Source: Ehretia macrophylla (Eukaryota; Streptophyta; Magnoliopsida; Boraginales; Ehretiaceae). From it: a stretch of DNA of 64,000 nucleotides. The notes under the pieces are model-generated. The model made no database searches. It was not told the DNA's origin and worked only from the letters and a program-made list of their open reading frames with translations. Below, piece by piece: positions 59,965-64,000 of this stretch. The stretch lies in contig CM075765.1 of assembly GCA_037974665.1 (NCBI GenBank), forward strand, positions 10,089,501 to 10,153,500. The letters are read 5' to 3'. A program made the translations under genes and the position numbers. Position 1 is the first letter of the stretch. The number at the start of each line of letters is the position of its first letter.

Positions 59965-60797
59965 TGTAATGCCCCGATCCCTCACGGAACCGGAATTACC
60001 ATTAATCATGTTATTCACAACCCAATTCCAAACTCGGGCACAAAATTTAAAGAAAACGGACGGAGTCTTCCCTGTTTATGGGACTAATCAAAAACCTGCA
60101 CAAAGCAAGTATAACCACATAATAACACCTCAACTTCAACCATTCAACTTTCCCAGTCTCAAGGCCTTCCAAGCCTTAGACAACAACATAATCACTCGAG
60201 CACACAATGACACAACCTTTGAAATTCTAGGTTACAAGATAGCTTATCATACCACTCTAACTACATTCACAAGCTTTACTTATGATAAGTCCACCTACTT
60301 GTCACACAAGCACACAATCAAAAGATAATAAAATCTATCTTTAGCTATTACATGTCAACTACTCTAACAAACCACATAAGTCCTTAATTTAATTTACAAT
60401 CCAACAAGTCGTACAAAATACATACAAGACTTCAAGGGTTTCAAAACAGAACAAAAACACACCAAGTCTCATCTTCACAAATAGTTTCCAACCTCAGCAA
60501 GATAAGCAACCAACAACACGACACACGAGATAGTTGGTCTAATTGGACCTGAAACATGTTAAAACGAGGAATAGTAACCAAAGTTACCCAATGAGGGAGG
60601 TGATGCAGCATACCGGGGATTGCTTTCATGAGATGCAACAAAATAACAACAAATATAATACAAAATAACAAAACTAATTAGACAAGTATTTAACCATGTA
60701 TAAAAAGGATACGATTCTACTTTTTTCTTCAATCACGAGCCATGAGCCAAGATCTTCAAGCAAGAGCCGGCAAACCCCTTACTCATCCGAATGAGAT
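59965..60797 (-). repeat. Gypsy-type LTR fragment G
   Basis: Starts TGTAATGCCCCGATCCCTCACGG and resembles the starts of E (48292) and of the foreign end of B's left LTR. It is interrupted at 60797 by element H. The GTAAC/GTTAC hairpin (60574-60587) is intact. Confidence 0.8.
60574..60587 (-). other. Conserved LTR hairpin 2 (element G)
   Basis: Arms GTAAC and GTTAC, loop CAAA. Same position and flanks (GAGGAATA..., CCCAATGAGG) as in E, with wholly different arm sequence. Confidence 0.6.
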
Positions 60798-62900
60798 TGT
60801 CACGCCCTGGCCCCGACTCGTTGCCAATACAAGGCCTGAACATGATGTGAACGGGATAGATAACCTATACAATCATCAATCATAACCTAACAATTATAAA
60901 TTCCACAAGTAACTTCATGAGGGGTGCCCAAAACTAAGGGCACTTCACTTTCATTAACCTGTTTTATATATATACAAGGCCTAAATCTAACCCTCAGGCA
61001 TGCAACAAACCTCAATGCCTTCTAGGCCTCAAAAGAATAGACTAGTAATAAGGTTACAATCCATCGTTTAAAAGTTAGTTACACAACCAAATCCAAAAGA
61101 ATACAACAGTACATGAAGTTGTTCAATCTTAACATGGTTAACAACATCTAAATCCAAAAGAATACAACAGTAGGTCTCGTCTTCAGCTTGAGTCTCTGGC
61201 TCAGGCTCGGCCTCACCTGAAAGATTGTCATGAAAGGGATGAGATACACTTAGCTCAATGAGGGTTAATGGTCTCGGGTGGTTTTCACAAACATTTAACA
61301 TTTGAAAAACTTTTCTTGAAAACATGATATGCATGAGTGCAATTAAGTACAAGAAATAATAAATAAGTAATAACACATCACTCTACCATCCGAGGTCCTC
61401 AAGGGCCCAAGAGAATGTAGGTTTACCATATATCAAATGATACAATTTCATTTGCAGTTGCTGTAGACGGCCAGCCTTGAATCAATCTTTATCTATTTTC
61501 CTCAACTCCAAACATTATGTGATATCCGAATAATCACCGGAGACCATGGTAGTCGAGACCGACTGGTAGCCCGTTGCTACCCAGAGAAAACGAACGCCAT
61601 CATGCCCATAATTGTGGTTGCAACCACCGCACCAATAGTTATTAACATTGTAAGCAATATACATATGCATCAATCAGGAATAGAGGAGGTAACAAAGTAG
61701 GTTACCTCCGTCATAGCAGTAATATCCAAGTACAATAAATATTCACGTAAGCAATTGCATGTATACAATATTTGAAGAGCCACATGGAAATATTATATCA
61801 TAACCAAATACAAATAATTCAAAACCATAATTAGATCCTACTATGATAAACTAGGGTTTGATACGGTTCTAACGCCACCAACTGTGCCCCATTCCAACAT
61901 CTATAGCTCCCGGAATCATTAAAACAAGTTCATTGTCCGAAGTTGTCAAACGGGAAGACCCTAGAGCCACCGGTCAACCGGTGCTACAAGGGTCATCCGG
62001 TGAAGAGGTTTCGGGCGGACGAGGCTCCTTTATAGGTCGACCGGTGGAGCAAGGGTCCACCAGTCGTGCCAGTTCAAAGAAAGACGAGAATTTTTCCCTG
62101 TGTTCCCCATCTTGCTACACTTCTTCCCACCTTCTACCAACCATCAAGCAAGCTCAAGATGATCTATAAGACACCATACAAGGGTTCAAAACTCCACCAA
62201 AACACCTCACATCAACAATAAATCCTTAACTAACCAAGGACCCAACATAGCTCAAATACAAGACATAGGCTCACATTCTTGCTAGAACAAATTCAATATA
62301 CTTATATACACAGAAATCAAGTTCAATATACAAGTATATCCACAAACCATGCTCAATGTATCTTTGCAAAGCATTTGAGAAAACAACCATCACCTCAACA
62401 ATGCAAGCAAATGATGATTCAGGGTTGTAGGATGCAAGCAAGAGCTCGAAAATGGTAATAAATGGTTGGACAAAGCTTATTCTTCTCCTTGTTCTTCCTC
62501 TTTCTTCTTCTTCTTTTTCTTTTTCTCTCTCTCTCTTCTCCTTTTCTTGGTCGAGTAAATGGGTGTGTGTGTGTTGTGTTGTGTTTTGTTTTGTGTATGT
62601 ATTTGTTAGGTGAACAAATATCAAGAGGGGCAAATGACGAGAATGCCCTCAACTAAGACATATATTGCCAGTTTGCCATTCCGGTTGAATTGCAACTAAT
62701 TAGTTACTACTCTTGACCTATTGGAATACAATTAATGCATACGACACGTAAAACTTCCTAATGCACGTAATTGAACATTTTGGCACGTAAAATGATAAGT
62801 ATACACGTTAATTAATATTAATGATGCTAATGCATATGAAATGATATAAATGCATTATTAATAGTGTAATCACGCATAGGTTCCCGTGCTGGGTTTTACA
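60798..62900 (-). repeat. Gypsy H 3' LTR
   Basis: 2103 bp, from TGTCACGCCCTGGCCCC to GGGTTTTACA. It contains the palindrome GTGGTTGCAACCAC (61614-61627) and the best AAAGTAG hairpin in the window, with 9-bp perfect arms (61685-61709). It is followed by a purine-rich tract and a perfect AATTGCG inverted repeat (62919-62936). A SINE-free U3 has CT-rich runs near 62490. Confidence 0.87.
61685..61709 (-). other. Conserved LTR hairpin 1 (element H)
   Basis: Plus-strand reading: arms GGAGGTAAC and GTTACCTCC, loop AAAGTAG. A perfect nine-pair stem. The same loop with different, compensated arms is found in every gypsy LTR long enough to include it. Confidence 0.7.
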
Positions 62901-64000
62901 TCCTCATCTCTTTAAAAGAATTGCGTCCTCGCAATTTCTTCTTACCATGAAAACAACTCCAGATATTTCTTCTCCATTTGATCCCGTAACTCCCAGGTTA
63001 TTTCCTCGATCCCATGGTTGTTCCACAACACCTTTACGATAGGAATTTTCTTTCTACGTAACTCCCAATCTTGTTTATCCAAGATTCGCACGGGTCTTTC
63101 TTCATAGGAGAGGTTCTCACGAAGTTGTAGTGGTTCTGGCTCCAAGATATGAGAAGGGTCGGGCTGATACTTCTTCAACATCGAGACATAGAACACGTCA
63201 TGTATACCATAAAGATCTGGTAGTAGACCCAACCAGTATGCTAATTTACCAATTCTTTTCACAACCTCAAATGGTCCCATGTACCTCGAACTCAATTTGC
63301 CACCCTTACCATGCCTAATCAATCCTTTCTGAGGAGACAACTTCAAAAACACCTTATCACCCACTCCAAACTCCAAGTCTCTTCTTCTTCTATCGGCATA
63401 ACTTTTCTGCCTACTTTGAGCGGTGAGCATCCTCTTCCGGATCAACTACACATTCTCTATCTTCTCCATCATCTCCGGTAACAACGTAGGATCAATGGCT
63501 TTCATCTCAACAACCTCACTCCAATATAGAGGGGATCTACACTTCCGTCCATACAAGGCCTCGTAAGGTGCCATGTCAATCGTCGCTTGGTAACTATTTT
63601 TGTAGGTAAACTCTACTAACGACAATTGTTTCTTCCATGTTCTTCCAAAATCCAATGCACAAGCCCGTAGCATGTCCTCCAAGATCTAAATAGTCCTTTC
63701 GGATTGCCCTTCAGTTTGAGGATGGTAGGCTGTACTGAAACTCAGCTTCGTCCCCAACGCTTCTTGAAACTTTGGCCAAAACTGATATACGAACCTTGGA
63801 TCTCTGTCAGATACGATGCTGGCAGGTACACCATACAATTTCACAATATTAGCTATATACAAATCGACTTGTTTCTCTATGTTATCCGTCTTATTCCTTG
63901 AGATGAAATAGGCTGTCTTCGTCAACCGATCCACGATCACCCAAACAATATCACAACCTTAAGGTGTCCTCGGCAATTCCGTCACAAAATCCATTGTTAT
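62901..64000 (-). pseudogene. Gypsy H integrase (3' end of pol; continues beyond window)
   Basis: The C-terminal part (62942-63445) runs RKRMLTAQSRQKSYADRR, KVFLKLSPQKGLIRHGKGGK and IPIVKVLWNNHGIEEITW and stops at LELFSW, a chromodomain-like tail. The core has VDRLTKTAYFIS, VSDRDPRFVYQFW and HPQTEGQSERT with all catalytic residues. The two clear breaks (about 63446 and 63684) are TAG codons in place of expected Gln codons in one continuous frame, so this is the least decayed gypsy pol here. A further in-frame stop lies near 63959. Confidence 0.88.

Noticed and set aside
62419..62656. Basic Arg/Lys/Glu-rich frames near 62500
   Set aside because: They come from a CT/GA-rich low-complexity run in the H LTR and are present in several frames at once.
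1..64000. CRISPR array, bacterial operon, rRNA or tRNA gene
   Set aside because: None found. Short tRNA-like boxes belong to SINEs, and regular repeats are retroelement or microsatellite sequence.

Overview
The window is nuclear DNA of a flowering plant, most likely a eudicot with a large AT-rich genome. This rests on three things: plant-type Ty3/gypsy and Ty1/copia retrotransposons primed by initiator-Met tRNA, tRNA-derived SINEs, and one recognisable plant host gene. There are no bacterial genes, rRNA, tRNA genes or CRISPR arrays. About 90 percent of the sequence is nested LTR retrotransposon in decay, nearly all of it on the minus strand.

Layout. 1-3988: two LTRs of different gypsy subfamilies around a 385-bp remnant with a primer-binding site (PBS). 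3989-7165: gypsy A, a broken gag-pol whose integrase C-terminus is missing. 7171-9331: a lone LTR in the opposite (+) orientation, flanked by CTCTA. 9337-19400: gypsy B (LTR, pol, gag, PBS, LTR), whose left LTR has a foreign end. 19401-33435: gypsy C, an LTR-gag-LTR deletion derivative, interrupted by copia K (23132-32365, plus strand). 33436-48291: gypsy D, inserted in the right LTR of C. D carries the non-autonomous element F (34475-39422) in its left LTR and is cut on the right by the long LTR of element E (48292-51683), followed by the non-coding interior of E. 52590-55220: a 5' fragment of copia J (LTR, PBS, leader, gag). 55221-59964: the only gene-like island, holding a two-exon RGF/GLV/CLEL signalling-peptide gene (56412-56743), SINEs and a long-TIR DNA transposon of Mutator type (58685-59898). 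59965-64000: an LTR fragment (G), then gypsy H (LTR and the 3' end of a nearly intact pol running out of the window).

Order of events read from the nesting: C is older than K and D; D is older than F and E; G is older than H. The autonomous gypsy elements share domain order, PBS, a chromodomain-like integrase tail and a double zinc knuckle in gag, and look like the Tekay/Del branch. Their nonsense codons are mostly single C-to-T or G-to-A changes, as expected of heavily methylated DNA.

The observation I rate highest is a set of short hairpins kept at the same place in LTRs that otherwise differ strongly. One has the invariant loop AAAGTAG (plus-strand reading) with arms that change together. 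A second has a fully variable arm sequence but constant flanks. Between them lies the palindrome GGTTGCGCAACC. A fourth inverted repeat, AATTGCG / CGCAATT, sits next to the polypurine tract, even in elements with no coding capacity. Together they suggest a conserved leader-RNA architecture in this retrotransposon group.
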